A stretch of 64,000 nt of DNA, taken from positions 372,001 through 436,000 of the forward strand of contig NZ_QVMG01000001.1 of the NCBI RefSeq assembly GCF_010500925.1. Direction: 5' to 3'. Shown here piece by piece: positions 25,377 to 34,260 of the stretch. The notes beneath the pieces were generated by a model. It had not been told where the DNA came from and searched no databases. It was given only the letters and a program-made list of their open reading frames with translations. The stretch comes from Parabacteroides sp. 52. GTDB lineage: Bacteria; Bacteroidota; Bacteroidia; Bacteroidales; Tannerellaceae. Every line of letters begins with the position of its first letter. Position 1 is the stretch's first letter. Both the position numbers and the translations under genes were made by a program.

Positions 25377-25787
25377 TCAACGTATCTCTTTAGTCATCGT
25401 TAATACATTTTTATTTCCTTGTCGACTGTACTTTACATCCGTCATCATCTCTTTGACCAGGTAAATACCCAGTCCGCCTATCGATCGTTCATGCAAAGGC
25501 AAAGAGGTGTCGGGTTCGGGGCGAGCCGTTGGATCAAATTCGACCCCGTAATCCATAAGCACAATCTTCAATTTGTGCTCACTGGCTTCCAAACAAATCG
25601 TTATATCTTTGTTTTTTTCCTGCGGATAGGCATACAAAATGACATTGGTTACCGCCTCTTCCAATGCCAGATTCAAGTTCATACATATCTTTTGCGGCCA
25701 ATCGAAAGGAGAAAGCACCTCTTTCAACGCTTCACTAACATGAACCAACTGGTCTATCTCATTTATGATATGTATCTCTTTTCTCAT
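25377..25787 (-). CDS. RsbW/SpoIIAB-like serine kinase (GHKL anti-sigma-type)
   Basis: A 136-residue GHKL ATPase. The N box LNLALEEAVTNVILYAYP, G1-like DYGVEFDP and G2-like GGLGIYLVKEM are present, as in RsbW and SpoIIAB, which phosphorylate a STAS protein on serine and sequester a regulator. The ATG at 25787 gives MRKEIHIINE; an ATG at 25805 would add six residues. It follows the STAS gene by about 20 nt and runs into the kinase gene. The sequestered partner is not encoded here. Confidence 0.9.
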   Translation of the reverse strand: MRKEIHIINEIDQLVHVSEALKEVLSPFDWPQKICMNLNLALEEAVTNVILYAYPQEKNKDITICLEASEHKLKIVLMDYGVEFDPTARPEPDTSLPLHERSIGGLGIYLVKEMMTDVKYSRQGNKNVLTMTKEIR

Positions 25788-25808
25788 AACCGACGTACAT
25801 CCCATTTA

Positions 25809-26108
25809 TTATTCAATGGTCAGTATAGAAGAGAATCCCGTTATGTGAAAGATTTCCATGATTTCTTCCCGTATGTTCCGCAAAAGCAAGGTACCACCTT
25901 TGGCCGTCATCCCTTTCTGAAGGGTTAATAACAGGCGTAAACCGGCACTACTGACATACGTCAAGTCCGCCCCAACAAGGATCACCTTTGTGGCATCACC
26001 ACTTAATACTTTTTGGATTTCTTTCTCAAAGTCTACTGCTGTCAACGTATCCAATTGCCCTGCAAGCGTTACCGTTGTTTCGTTCCCCGAATCTATCGTG
26101 ATCTTCAT
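25809..26108 (-). CDS. STAS-domain anti-anti-sigma-type antagonist
   Basis: A 99-residue single STAS domain: beta start MKITIDSGNETTVTLAGQLD, then DLTYVSSAGLRLLL, where S53 or S54 is the expected phosphorylation site, and RNIREEIMEIFHITGF. Such proteins bind the RsbW-like kinase when unphosphorylated and release its client. First gene of a five-gene operon; the domains of the other members are kinase, degenerate kinase, kinase and PP2C phosphatase. Confidence 0.92.
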   Translation of the reverse strand: MKITIDSGNETTVTLAGQLDTLTAVDFEKEIQKVLSGDATKVILVGADLTYVSSAGLRLLLTLQKGMTAKGGTLLLRNIREEIMEIFHITGFSSILTIE

Positions 26109-26137
26109 ATATTACTATTTTGCACATCTATATATAG

Positions 26138-26145
26138 CAAATGTA
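26138..26145 (-). promoter_or_regulatory. -7 element of the partner-switch operon
   Basis: TACATTTG on the minus strand matches TAnnTTTG, 29 nt before the ATG at 26108. Confidence 0.5.
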
Positions 26146-26188
26146 ATTATAATCTGTTTATATCACATCAAAACCGGCAAAAAATCTA

Positions 26189-26749
26189 TTAGACACGAAA
26201 GATATGCCGGATGGCTTCCGGCAAAAAGAAACGCACATCTTTGCCTTGCTGAAAAGAGGTACGGATAAATGTAGAAGAAATCTCCATTAACGGAGCATAT
26301 ACCTGGCGTACGAAAGGATAGTCTGCGGGGATAACCACCTCATAACCTTCACGTGGATAAATCCAAACCGGATAATTCGTTAAAATCTTCTGGTACTCTT
26401 TCCAGCGGGAGATCAAATGCCAGTTATCCGCTCCTATAATAAGATGAAAAGAATGATCCGGATATTTCTTTTCCAAAGCCTCAAGTGTATCTATCGTATA
26501 AGAGGGTTTGGGAAGATTGTATTCGATAGAGGAAATTTTAAACTTAGCATACCCCTGTATGGCGGCTTCTACCATGACCAAACGGAGATGATCGTCCATC
26601 AGGTCCTCCTGCTTCTTTAAGGGATTTTGCGGAGTGACAACAAACCATACTTCATCCAGTTCTTCATACTCACACAGCCAATTGGCCAATGCCAGATGTC
26701 CTATATGGATAGGATTAAAGGAGCCGGAGAAAATACCCGTTTTAATCAT
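26189..26749 (-). CDS. nadD: Nicotinate-nucleotide adenylyltransferase
   Basis: A 186-residue nucleotidyltransferase making nicotinate adenine dinucleotide in NAD synthesis. The HxGH motif is in [11 protein letters not shown] (residues 8-18), and the C-terminal ISSTFIR is the second signature. SYTIDTLE and GADNW are also typical. It overlaps gmk by 8 nt. Confidence 0.95.
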   Translation of the reverse strand: MIKTGIFSGSFNPIHIGHLALANWLCEYEELDEVWFVVTPQNPLKKQEDLMDDHLRLVMVEAAIQGYAKFKISSIEYNLPKPSYTIDTLEALEKKYPDHSFHLIIGADNWHLISRWKEYQKILTNYPVWIYPREGYEVVIPADYPFVRQVYAPLMEISSTFIRTSFQQGKDVRFFLPEAIRHIFRV

Positions 26750-27314
26750 TCTCCAGAAAGGCTTTTATAACACGATAAGCTTCTCTTTGGGCCTGTTCCA
26801 AATCATCATTTACAACCACCTCATCAAATTGATTGAGAAAACTTAATTCATACTCCGCTTTGGCTATGCGCTTTTCTATGACCTCCGAAGAATCCGTTCC
26901 CCTATTTATCAAACGACGACGCAGTTCATCAATATGCGGCGGCCGGATAAATACAGACAAAGCCTGGTCTGCATAATACTTCTTTATATTGCATCCCCCA
27001 ACGACATCGACATCCAGAATGACATTATTGCCTGCATTTTGTATACGCTCCACTTCACTTTTTAATGTTCCGTAAAACGTATCCGCATACACCTCTTCAT
27101 ACTCCAGAAACTCCTCATTGGCAATCCGCCGGCGAAACTCCTCAGGAGTAAGAAAATAGTATTCCACCCCGTCTTTTTCCGCCCCACGGGGAAGTCGACT
27201 GGTGGCTGATATAGAAAAATGGAGATCTAACTCTTTATGTTGCAACAGGGATTGGATGATAGTCGATTTACCCGACCCTGAAGGTGCTGAAAATATAATT
27301 AATTTGCCGGCCAT
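26742..27314 (-). CDS. gmk: Guanylate kinase
   Basis: A 190-residue kinase phosphorylating GMP to GDP. The P-loop [10 protein letters not shown] is near residues 9-18; [19 protein letters not shown] and [10 protein letters not shown] form the GMP site. Middle gene of yicC-gmk-nadD, 34 nt after yicC. Confidence 0.96.
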   Translation of the reverse strand: MAGKLIIFSAPSGSGKSTIIQSLLQHKELDLHFSISATSRLPRGAEKDGVEYYFLTPEEFRRRIANEEFLEYEEVYADTFYGTLKSEVERIQNAGNNVILDVDVVGGCNIKKYYADQALSVFIRPPHIDELRRRLINRGTDSSEVIEKRIAKAEYELSFLNQFDEVVVNDDLEQAQREAYRVIKAFLEND

Positions 27315-27348
27315 ATCTTCTTTACGAACGATTTGTAATGATTAAACA

Positions 27349-28221
27349 TTAAAGCACGTTGAGTACCTGCTCTTTGATTTGCTCCAACTCATCTTTCATC
27401 TGAACAACAATCTTTTGCATCTCCACATGATTACTTTTTGAGCCCAATGTATTTATTTCACGTCCGATTTCCTGCGCTATAAAACCTAACTTCTTGCCTT
27501 GGCTATTTCCTTGCGTTATTGTACTTATAAAATAGTTCAAGTGATTCTCCAGGCGACTCTTTTCTTCGTTTATATCCAGTTTTTCTATATAATAGATCAT
27601 CTCCTGTTCGAAACGATTCTTATCATAATCTTTCTCAACCACCTTTTCCAGGTTATCCATGATACGGGCTTTAATCTTTTCAAGACGCTCCCCTTCGTAC
27701 ACCTCTACCTCGGTAAGCAGTTGATGAATATTGGCAATCTTCTTTTCAAACAGTCCGAATAACATCTGCCCTTCCTGTTTACGGAAATCGCATAATTGCC
27801 GAATAGCCTCTTTTACGGCAGCAAGTATAACATCCCATTCCGTTTCATCCAATTCGGCTACTTCCGATTTGATAGCTTCAGGCATACGCAACAATGTCTG
27901 GAACCAATCCGCTGGAACAGCGATCTGTAGTTTTTCGGCAATCTCTTTTATCTGATTATAATAATTCTCTACAGCCGTTAAATTGATCTGCGTGGGAGTG
28001 TCCTTTCCTATGTATTCAATATAGATCGTAAATTCCACCTTTCCCCGTTCCAATGTTTGCAATAACAGTGTACGGATCTCCATATCTTTCTCTTTATAAA
28101 TAGAAGGCATGCGGGTTGACAGATCCAATTGCTTACTATTGAGCGCCTTTATTTCAACTGTTACTTTTTTGGATGGAAGTTCGGTTGTAACCTTACCGAA
28201 TCCGGTCATTGATTGTATCAT
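27349..28221 (-). CDS. yicC: YicC/YloC-family endoribonuclease
   Basis: A 290-residue protein with the YicC N-terminal signature MIQSMTGFGK and the C-terminal DUF1732 part (EIGREINTLGSKSNH). The family cleaves RNA endonucleolytically. First in an operon with gmk and nadD, a common arrangement; divergent from tsaB. Confidence 0.93.
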   Translation of the reverse strand: MIQSMTGFGKVTTELPSKKVTVEIKALNSKQLDLSTRMPSIYKEKDMEIRTLLLQTLERGKVEFTIYIEYIGKDTPTQINLTAVENYYNQIKEIAEKLQIAVPADWFQTLLRMPEAIKSEVAELDETEWDVILAAVKEAIRQLCDFRKQEGQMLFGLFEKKIANIHQLLTEVEVYEGERLEKIKARIMDNLEKVVEKDYDKNRFEQEMIYYIEKLDINEEKSRLENHLNYFISTITQGNSQGKKLGFIAQEIGREINTLGSKSNHVEMQKIVVQMKDELEQIKEQVLNVL

Positions 28222-28240
28222 ATGATTTTATAAGTTTGTG

Positions 28241-28248
28241 CAAATGTA
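28241..28248 (-). promoter_or_regulatory. -7 element of the yicC-gmk-nadD operon
   Basis: TACATTTG on the minus strand, 20 nt before the ATG at 28221. Confidence 0.5.
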
Positions 28249-28290
28249 CGTTATTCTACGGATAGTTTAACTCCATTGGATTTGTTTTTG

Positions 28291-28298
28291 TATTTTTG
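28291..28298 (+). promoter_or_regulatory. -7 element of tsaB
   Basis: TATTTTTG matches TAnnTTTG, 66 nt before the ATG at 28365. Confidence 0.5.
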
Positions 28299-28364
28299 CA
28301 GCCAATGAATGGGTAGAAAACAGGCTGTTTCCTGTTCCTCTTCCCCCCACAAGAAGCAATAGTT

Positions 28365-29060
28365 ATGGCCTGCATATTACATATAGAAACATCAACCACG
28401 GTTTGTTCCGTAGCGCTGTCAGTAGATAGTAAACTTTATTTTGAAAAAGTCTCATTCGATGGTCCTTCCCATGCTTCCCTGGCCGGAGTGTATGTAGAAG
28501 AGGCTTTGCGTATGATCCAAAAAGAAGGGATCAAACCGGATGCCGTAGCTGTCAGTAGTGGACCCGGATCGTACACGGGGCTCCGCATAGGGGTTTCCCT
28601 CGCTAAAGGGATCTGCTTCGGATACGGAATTCCTTTGATAGCCATTCCTACCCTTGAAATACTAGCCTATACAGCCATTCAGAAACACCCTCTCGATTCA
28701 GGGGGCTTGTATTGTGCCATGTTGGATGCCCGGCGCATGGAGGTGTATTCCGCTCTATACGACTCCTTATTATCCCCAGTAAGAGAAACATTGGCTGAAA
28801 TCATTACTCCCGATTCTTTTGCTGACTACCTGGATAAAAGCGAAGTCTGCTTCTTGGGTAACGGAGCGGCCAAATGTAAAGAAATACTCTCCTCTTCCAA
28901 TGCCTATTTTCTAGAGGATATCCATCCGTTAGCCAGCCATATGATTCCTTTGGCTGAAAAAGCATACGTTGCCGGAAAATTTGAAGATACTGCATACTAT
29001 GAACCCTTTTACCTGAAAGAGTTTCAGGCCACAATAGCTAAAAATAAGGTATTGGGATAA
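28365..29060 (+). CDS. tsaB: tRNA threonylcarbamoyladenosine protein TsaB
   Basis: A 231-residue actin-fold protein. HIETST near the N-terminus and SSGPGSYTGLRIGVSLAKG are the family's hallmark segments. TsaB scaffolds TsaD and TsaE in making t6A on ANN-decoding tRNAs. It is monocistronic, followed by palindrome array B and a terminator. Confidence 0.95.
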   Translation: MACILHIETSTTVCSVALSVDSKLYFEKVSFDGPSHASLAGVYVEEALRMIQKEGIKPDAVAVSSGPGSYTGLRIGVSLAKGICFGYGIPLIAIPTLEILAYTAIQKHPLDSGGLYCAMLDARRMEVYSALYDSLLSPVRETLAEIITPDSFADYLDKSEVCFLGNGAAKCKEILSSSNAYFLEDIHPLASHMIPLAEKAYVAGKFEDTAYYEPFYLKEFQATIAKNKVLG

Positions 29061-29097
29061 GACTGATTACATTGGTCTCAAAAACAAAGGTCATTTT

Positions 29098-29186
29098 ACT
29101 GTTGATAGCTATCGTCACTACTGATGATAACTATCGTTACTACTGATGATAGCTATCGTTAGTACTGACGATAGCTATCAACACTA
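29098..29186. repeat. 22-bp-period palindrome array, copy B
   Basis: Same 89-bp element as at 6370-6458 with only two substitutions. The cores start at 29104, 29126, 29148 and 29170, again exactly 22 bp apart, and the second core carries the same GATAACTATC variant. Flanks differ outside the element. It lies between convergent tsaB and oadB, before the terminator. Confidence 0.9.
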
Positions 29187-29295
29187 GAATTCCCCCACAT
29201 TTTAGATTGTAATTTTCTCCAAATTCCATTTCAGTTCTACAACTTTTCGGGAGAATCCTTGATTTTTCGAAGGCAGTCCGACAGGAAAGAAAAAG

Positions 29296-29333
29296 AAAAA
29301 GGTTGCTCTTCATGACGAAGAGCAACCTTTTTT
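29296..29333 (-). terminator. Terminator of the decarboxylase operon (bidirectional)
   Basis: GGTTGCTCTTC / GAAGAGCAACC stem with a 5-nt loop, A run on one side and T run on the other; 19 nt after the oadB stop on the minus strand. Confidence 0.88.
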
Positions 29334-29351
29334 ATAGGATCGTTTGATTTC

Positions 29352-30512
29352 TTATGATAAGAATCCCAATAAGATACCGGCGGCAACAGCCGAGCCGATC
29401 ACACCGGCTACGTTTGGTCCCATCGCGTGCATCAACAAATAGTTAGTCGGATCATATTCCAAACCTACTACCTGAGAGATACGTGCCGAGTCGGGAACGG
29501 CAGATACACCAGAGTTACCGATCAACGGATTAATCTTGTTACCTTCTTTCAGGAACAGGTTGAAGAACTTCACGAATAGGATACCCGCACAGGTAGCAAT
29601 CACGAAAGAAAGCGCACCCAACATAAAGATCTTGATAGAGTTCCAAGTCAAGAACTGCGTAGCTTGCGTAGAAGCACCTACGGTGATACCCAACAAGATG
29701 GTAATTACATCGATCAGCGGTCCACGAGCAGTCTCTGCCAAACGGCGAGTCACGCCACTTTCTTTGATCAGGTTACCGAAGAACAACATACCCAACAACG
29801 GAAGACCGGAAGGTACGAGGAAACAAGTCAACAACAGACCTACGATCGGGAAGATGATCTTTTCGGTTGAAGATACCACGCGCGGCGGTTTCATACGGAT
29901 CACACGCTCTTTCTTCGTGGTCAACAGACGCATAAACGGAGGTTGGATGATCGGCACTAACGCCATATAGGAGTAGGCCGATACCGCAATAGCCCCCATC
30001 AGGTTAGGTGCCAGCTTGGAAGAGAGGAAGATAGCCGTAGGGCCGTCTGCCCCCCCGATAATACCGATAGCACCTGCTTGGTTCGGTTCGAAGCCCATCT
30101 GCAGGGCGATGATATATGCACCGAAGATACCGAACTGTGCGGCAGCACCGATCAACATCAATTTCGGGTTGGAGATCAATGCCGAGAAGTCGGTCATTGC
30201 CCCGATGCCAAGGAATATCAATGGTGGATACCACCCCTGTACTACCCCCTGGTAGAGAATATTCAGTACAGATCCCTCTTCATAAATACCTACCTGCAGG
30301 CCGGCATCTTTGAAAGGAATATTACCGATAAGCATTCCGAATCCGATAGGAATCAGAAGCATGGGTTCAAATTCATATTTAATTGCCAGGAAAATAAAGA
30401 GCAAACCGATAAAGATCATAGCGATATGACCCGGCGTTGCGTTGTAGAATCCTGTATAGGTTAAGAACAATTGCAAGTTCTCACCCAGGAATGATAAAAA
30501 ACTTTCTTGCAT
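29352..30512 (-). CDS. mmdB: Na+-translocating decarboxylase beta subunit
   Basis: A 386-residue integral membrane protein with about ten hydrophobic segments. Family marks include GVFGAYIIALQMGF-like helices, GIIGGADGPTAIF, and the C-terminal GNSGVSAVPDSARISQVVG. It decarboxylates the carboxybiotin carrier and exports Na+. It ends the epimerase-decarboxylase operon, 4 nt after the biotin carrier gene. OadB of oxaloacetate decarboxylase is the close alternative, but the neighbours favour methylmalonyl-CoA. Confidence 0.93.
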   Translation of the reverse strand: MQESFLSFLGENLQLFLTYTGFYNATPGHIAMIFIGLLFIFLAIKYEFEPMLLIPIGFGMLIGNIPFKDAGLQVGIYEEGSVLNILYQGVVQGWYPPLIFLGIGAMTDFSALISNPKLMLIGAAAQFGIFGAYIIALQMGFEPNQAGAIGIIGGADGPTAIFLSSKLAPNLMGAIAVSAYSYMALVPIIQPPFMRLLTTKKERVIRMKPPRVVSSTEKIIFPIVGLLLTCFLVPSGLPLLGMLFFGNLIKESGVTRRLAETARGPLIDVITILLGITVGASTQATQFLTWNSIKIFMLGALSFVIATCAGILFVKFFNLFLKEGNKINPLIGNSGVSAVPDSARISQVVGLEYDPTNYLLMHAMGPNVAGVIGSAVAAGILLGFLS

Positions 30513-30516
30513 ATTC

Positions 30517-30948
30517 TTATCCGATTACAACGAGTTCTGCATTTTCCAATACAGAGTCGCCTTTGTTCACTTTTATTTCAATGATACTACCGTCGCGATC
30601 CGCATTGATGCTGTTTTCCATTTTCATAGCTTCCAGGATCAACAGAGTCTGACCTCTTTTTACAGTGTCGCCCACTTTACATTTCATGTCCAAGATAACT
30701 CCTGGCAGCGGAGAACGTACAGCGCCTGCCGTAGCCGAAGCAGCCGGACGGGAAACGACCGGTGCACCACTTGATGTGGTCGGAGCCTGAGCCGGTCTCT
30801 TTAATGTAACTACCTGCTTTTTGGCGGGTTTTTCCATTTTCACTTTATAAGGCATACCATTTACTTCCACATCAGCCATGTCTTCCACCACTGAATTGAT
30901 ATGCACTTTGTATACAGTACCGTTGATTGTATATTTAAAACTTTTCAT
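30517..30948 (-). CDS. mmdC: Biotin carboxyl carrier subunit of the decarboxylase
   Basis: A 143-residue protein with a Pro/Ala-rich linker (about 50-78) and a biotinyl domain; EAMKMEN places the biotinylated lysine at K109. It carries CO2 between the carboxyltransferase and the membrane beta subunit. Spacing to the neighbours is 22 and 4 nt. Confidence 0.94.
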   Translation of the reverse strand: MKSFKYTINGTVYKVHINSVVEDMADVEVNGMPYKVKMEKPAKKQVVTLKRPAQAPTTSSGAPVVSRPAASATAGAVRSPLPGVILDMKCKVGDTVKRGQTLLILEAMKMENSINADRDGSIIEIKVNKGDSVLENAELVVIG

Positions 30949-30970
30949 TCTTTTTTATTATTAGAGATAA

Positions 30971-31873
30971 TTACTTTCTTGGCAATTCACGTAATCCATA
31001 GATCTTAGAGCTCCACGGTGAATAAGTGCGTTTTACTTTCTGGATGGTCAATACCGTATTTTCGATATCGTGTGCATCTTCATTCAATTCGTAAAGCGCC
31101 ATACCAATAGCCACCAATACTTCTCCGGAAAGTTCTCCCGGTGCAGCAGGAACCACTTCCGCTCCGGTCGCTTTTTGTGCCCGACGGGCACCGGCAGCGA
31201 TCGATGCTTTACCTGTCATTTTGAATACCAGGAATAAAACGAGCAGTCCAAGGAATACAACAGCCATAGCTGTAACAGTCATACCAAGTCCCCAAGAGTC
31301 GTTCTTCTTGAAATTCTCGATCTTTTCATTACTGTCCAATGTCAGGTTGTTGGTACTTGGAGTCACCTTTGCTAATTGAATCCATTTGTCTTTGCCATCC
31401 ACTTCACGTCCATAACTCACGTCCGATCTTTGAGATGCCGGTATCACAATTTCGTCTACCAATGTCTTACCATCGGTATCATAAAGAGCGATGTAGTTTT
31501 CTTTTGTCGGATCCAGGGTAAAGCTGACGTGGAATGTACCACGGCTCGCATTCCCGTCGGCCCAGAACAATGTGTGTTGCCGGGGAGGGATCTTTGTCAA
31601 TACGTCACCCTTAGGAATAGGGTATTTCTTCGGGTCGTTTTTGTCGTTTGTCAAAAAACAGCCACCGATATTTACCGTACCGGCCGAACTGTTATACAAT
31701 TCAATCCAGCCACTTCGCTTACCATAGTCATCGACAAAGTTATCTTCATTGATGACCAGTACTTCGTTTATTCGCATGGCGGTTACACGTTGCGCCTGTG
31801 CTCCAAAAGAAAAGAGCAACATGAACAACAACATAAACCCTGCGTTTCTTTTTATTCTATTATACATAGTCAT
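30971..31873 (-). CDS. Lamin-tail domain fused to OadG-type gamma subunit
   Basis: A 300-residue protein. A signal peptide (to about residue 28, FGAQAQ) is followed by an Ig-like lamin-tail domain (about 34-160: INEVLVINEDNFVDDYG, WIELYNSS, GGCFLTND), a linker, one membrane helix (about 196-219) and a cytoplasmic OadG-like tail. OadG subunits normally start at the membrane helix and anchor the complex, so here a periplasmic domain has been added. It sits between the carboxyltransferase and biotin carrier genes. An ATG two codons in is an alternative start. Confidence 0.88.
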   Translation of the reverse strand: MTMYNRIKRNAGFMLLFMLLFSFGAQAQRVTAMRINEVLVINEDNFVDDYGKRSGWIELYNSSAGTVNIGGCFLTNDKNDPKKYPIPKGDVLTKIPPRQHTLFWADGNASRGTFHVSFTLDPTKENYIALYDTDGKTLVDEIVIPASQRSDVSYGREVDGKDKWIQLAKVTPSTNNLTLDSNEKIENFKKNDSWGLGMTVTAMAVVFLGLLVLFLVFKMTGKASIAAGARRAQKATGAEVVPAAPGELSGEVLVAIGMALYELNEDAHDIENTVLTIQKVKRTYSPWSSKIYGLRELPRK

Positions 31874-31918
31874 TTATACGTCTAAATTCTTACTTCTTAC
31901 TCGCGTCATCTGTAAGAA

Positions 31919-33472
31919 TTACAGAGGCATATTGTCATGTTTCTTCGCCGGGTTCACCAGTTTTTTCGTTTGCAATTGTTGCAACGCACGAATGATACGG
32001 AAACGGGTGTTACGCGGTTCGATTACATCATCAATGTAACCATATTGAGCCGCATTGTATGGGTTTGCGAATGCTTTTTTGTATTCTTCTTCTTTCTCTG
32101 CCTGAAGTTTAGCGGGGTCTTCCGAAGCAGCTACTTCTTTAGCGAAGATTACTTCTACGGCACCACTCGGTCCCATCACAGCGATCTCAGCCGTTGGCCA
32201 TGCGTAGTTCATATCACCGCGCAGGTGTTTCGAGCTCATCACACAATAAGCTCCTCCGTAAGATTTACGCAATGTAACTGTTACTTTAGGTACCGTAGCT
32301 TCTCCGTAAGCATACAATAATTTAGCACCATGCAGAATCACACCGTTGTATTCCTGTCCTGTTCCCGGAAGGAATCCCGGCACGTCCACCAAAGTCACCA
32401 ATGGAATATTGAAAGCGTCGCAGAAACGTACGAAACGTCCCCCTTTACGGGAAGCGTTGCTATCCAGACATCCTGCCATCACTTTCGGTTGGTTGGCAAT
32501 GATACCAACTGTTTGTCCGTTGAAACGTCCAAAACCGACAATGATATTTTTGGCATAATCGGCATGTACTTCCAGGAATTCATTGCCATCGATAATCGTA
32601 CCGATTACTTCATACATATCATAAGCCTGGTTCGGGCTGTCGGGGATAATTTCGTTTAACACATCATCCAGACGATCAATAGGATCGTTGCATGGAACAA
32701 GCGGAGTTTCTTCCAGGTTGTTCTGCGGTAAGAAACTGAGTAGTTTACGAATCAGTTGGAAGCCTTCTTCTTCTGTGTCAACAGCAAAATGAGCCACACC
32801 CGATTTGGTTGTATGCACACTTGCACCACCTAATTCTTCCTGTGTTACATCTTCACCTGTAACTGTTTTTACAACTTTGGGGCCTGTAAGGAACATATAA
32901 CTTGTTCCACGGGTCATGATATTGAAGTCGGTTAAAGCAGGAGAATAAACCGCTCCGCCTGCACACGGTCCAAAGATACCTGAAATCTGAGGCACTACCC
33001 CTGAAGCCAGAATATTACGTTGGAAAATTTCTGCATAACCAGCCAATGCGTTTACGCCTTCTTGAATACGTGCACCTCCTGAATCATTCAAACCAATAAC
33101 CGGTGCTCCCATTTTCATTGCCTGGTCCATTACCTTACATATTTTCATAGCAAGAGTTTCGGACAATGCACCACCAAAGACTGTAAAGTCTTGTGCATAA
33201 ATATATACCACACGGCCTTCTATCGTACCATATCCTGTTACGACACCGTCACCGAGGAATTTTGTTTTCTCGATACCAAAATTTGTACTGCGATGTTGTA
33301 CAAACATATCGAATTCTTCGAAGCTGCCCTCGTCAAGCAACATAGCGATACGTTCGCGTGCAGTGTACTTGCCTTTGTTGTGCTGAGCTTCGATTCTCTT
33401 TTCTCCACCACCCAGGCGTGCTTTTTCACGAAGGGCGATAAGCTCTTTTACTTTTTCAAGCTGGTTACTCAT
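31919..33472 (-). CDS. mmdA: Methylmalonyl-CoA/propionyl-CoA carboxyltransferase alpha subunit
   Basis: A 517-residue acyl-CoA carboxyltransferase. The crotonase-like double domain shows in [40 protein letters not shown] and [11 protein letters not shown]. It moves the carboxyl group of (S)-methylmalonyl-CoA to biotin, giving propionyl-CoA. It lies 32 nt after the epimerase. Confidence 0.95.
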   Translation of the reverse strand: MSNQLEKVKELIALREKARLGGGEKRIEAQHNKGKYTARERIAMLLDEGSFEEFDMFVQHRSTNFGIEKTKFLGDGVVTGYGTIEGRVVYIYAQDFTVFGGALSETLAMKICKVMDQAMKMGAPVIGLNDSGGARIQEGVNALAGYAEIFQRNILASGVVPQISGIFGPCAGGAVYSPALTDFNIMTRGTSYMFLTGPKVVKTVTGEDVTQEELGGASVHTTKSGVAHFAVDTEEEGFQLIRKLLSFLPQNNLEETPLVPCNDPIDRLDDVLNEIIPDSPNQAYDMYEVIGTIIDGNEFLEVHADYAKNIIVGFGRFNGQTVGIIANQPKVMAGCLDSNASRKGGRFVRFCDAFNIPLVTLVDVPGFLPGTGQEYNGVILHGAKLLYAYGEATVPKVTVTLRKSYGGAYCVMSSKHLRGDMNYAWPTAEIAVMGPSGAVEVIFAKEVAASEDPAKLQAEKEEEYKKAFANPYNAAQYGYIDDVIEPRNTRFRIIRALQQLQTKKLVNPAKKHDNMPL

Positions 33473-33504
33473 TGTATTGTATGATTTATTGTTAAAAATG
33501 AATC

Positions 33505-33918
33505 TTATTTACCTTTACCTTCCATGCAAAGTTCCGTCAACACACCACAAGTGGACTTCGGATGTAAGAAAGCAATATCTAAACCTTCAGCACCACCACG
33601 AGGGGCTTTATCTATCAATTGAACTCCTTTTGCTTCCACCTCATCCAAAGCAGCCTGTACATCAGGTACGGCAAAAGCTATATGATGAATGCCTTCCCCT
33701 TTTTTCTCAATAAATTTGGCAATCGTACTGTCTTCACTGGTAGGTTCCAGCAATTCGATTTTAGTTTGCCCCACTTTAAAGAAAGCAGTCTTTACTTTTT
33801 GATCTGCCACTACTTCAATATTGTAGCATTTCAAACCCAGTACCCCTTCATAATAGGGCAGACAAGCATCAATACTTTTTACGGCAATACCTAAATGCTC
33901 GATGTGTGTAAGTTCCAT
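33505..33918 (-). CDS. mce: Methylmalonyl-CoA epimerase
   Basis: A 137-residue vicinal-oxygen-chelate protein. The metal ligands are in [10 protein letters not shown] and GIHHIAFAV, with the C-terminal Glu in VLTELCMEG. It converts (R)- to (S)-methylmalonyl-CoA, linking MutAB to the decarboxylase. First gene of the operon. Confidence 0.95.
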   Translation of the reverse strand: MELTHIEHLGIAVKSIDACLPYYEGVLGLKCYNIEVVADQKVKTAFFKVGQTKIELLEPTSEDSTIAKFIEKKGEGIHHIAFAVPDVQAALDEVEAKGVQLIDKAPRGGAEGLDIAFLHPKSTCGVLTELCMEGKGK

Positions 33919-34260
33919 ATCAATGATAAATTAATGATTTAGTAAATGTTATTATGTAATTTGCAGACAAAGGTAATTTCATTTTTTTAGGAATGAAGAA
34001 ATATTTCCGTATTTTTTACCTTAAATGATAATAAAGTTTAAAATACACTCAAGTTGCAATTTATCAACTGTTTGATAAGTTAAAAGAGTTCGTAAACAGA
34101 GAGTAGATATCCATTCAAAATATGTCTCTTTTTTATTTGTTTTAGACAGTTTTCACACCTTTCTGTCAAAAAAATAAAGAGATCTTACCGGGTACAAAAA
34201 AAGAGCTATCCGATTGATCTCAGATAGCCCTTCTGTTTCTTGTCTATTTTCTTCTATCGT
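33919..34260. other. 342-nt gap: mce promoter, a small palindrome, and a terminator
   Basis: A minus-strand TACCTTTG (-7) lies at 33968-33975, 50 nt before mce. TTATCAA-CTGT-TTGATAA (34061-34078) is a perfect short inverted repeat that could be an operator or small hairpin. GACAG...CTGTC at 34145-34167 is another weak hairpin. The terminator at 34196-34232 belongs to the next gene. No coding signal was seen. Confidence 0.6.
34196..34232 (-). terminator. Terminator of the DUF1080 gene
   Basis: On the minus strand AGGGCTATC / GATAGCTCT stem followed by a T run, 28 nt after the stop at 34261. Confidence 0.75.

Noticed and set aside
29098..29333. Array B as part of the tsaB terminator
   Set aside because: A separate, standard hairpin with T run lies at 29296-29333, and copy A occurs away from a convergent gene end.
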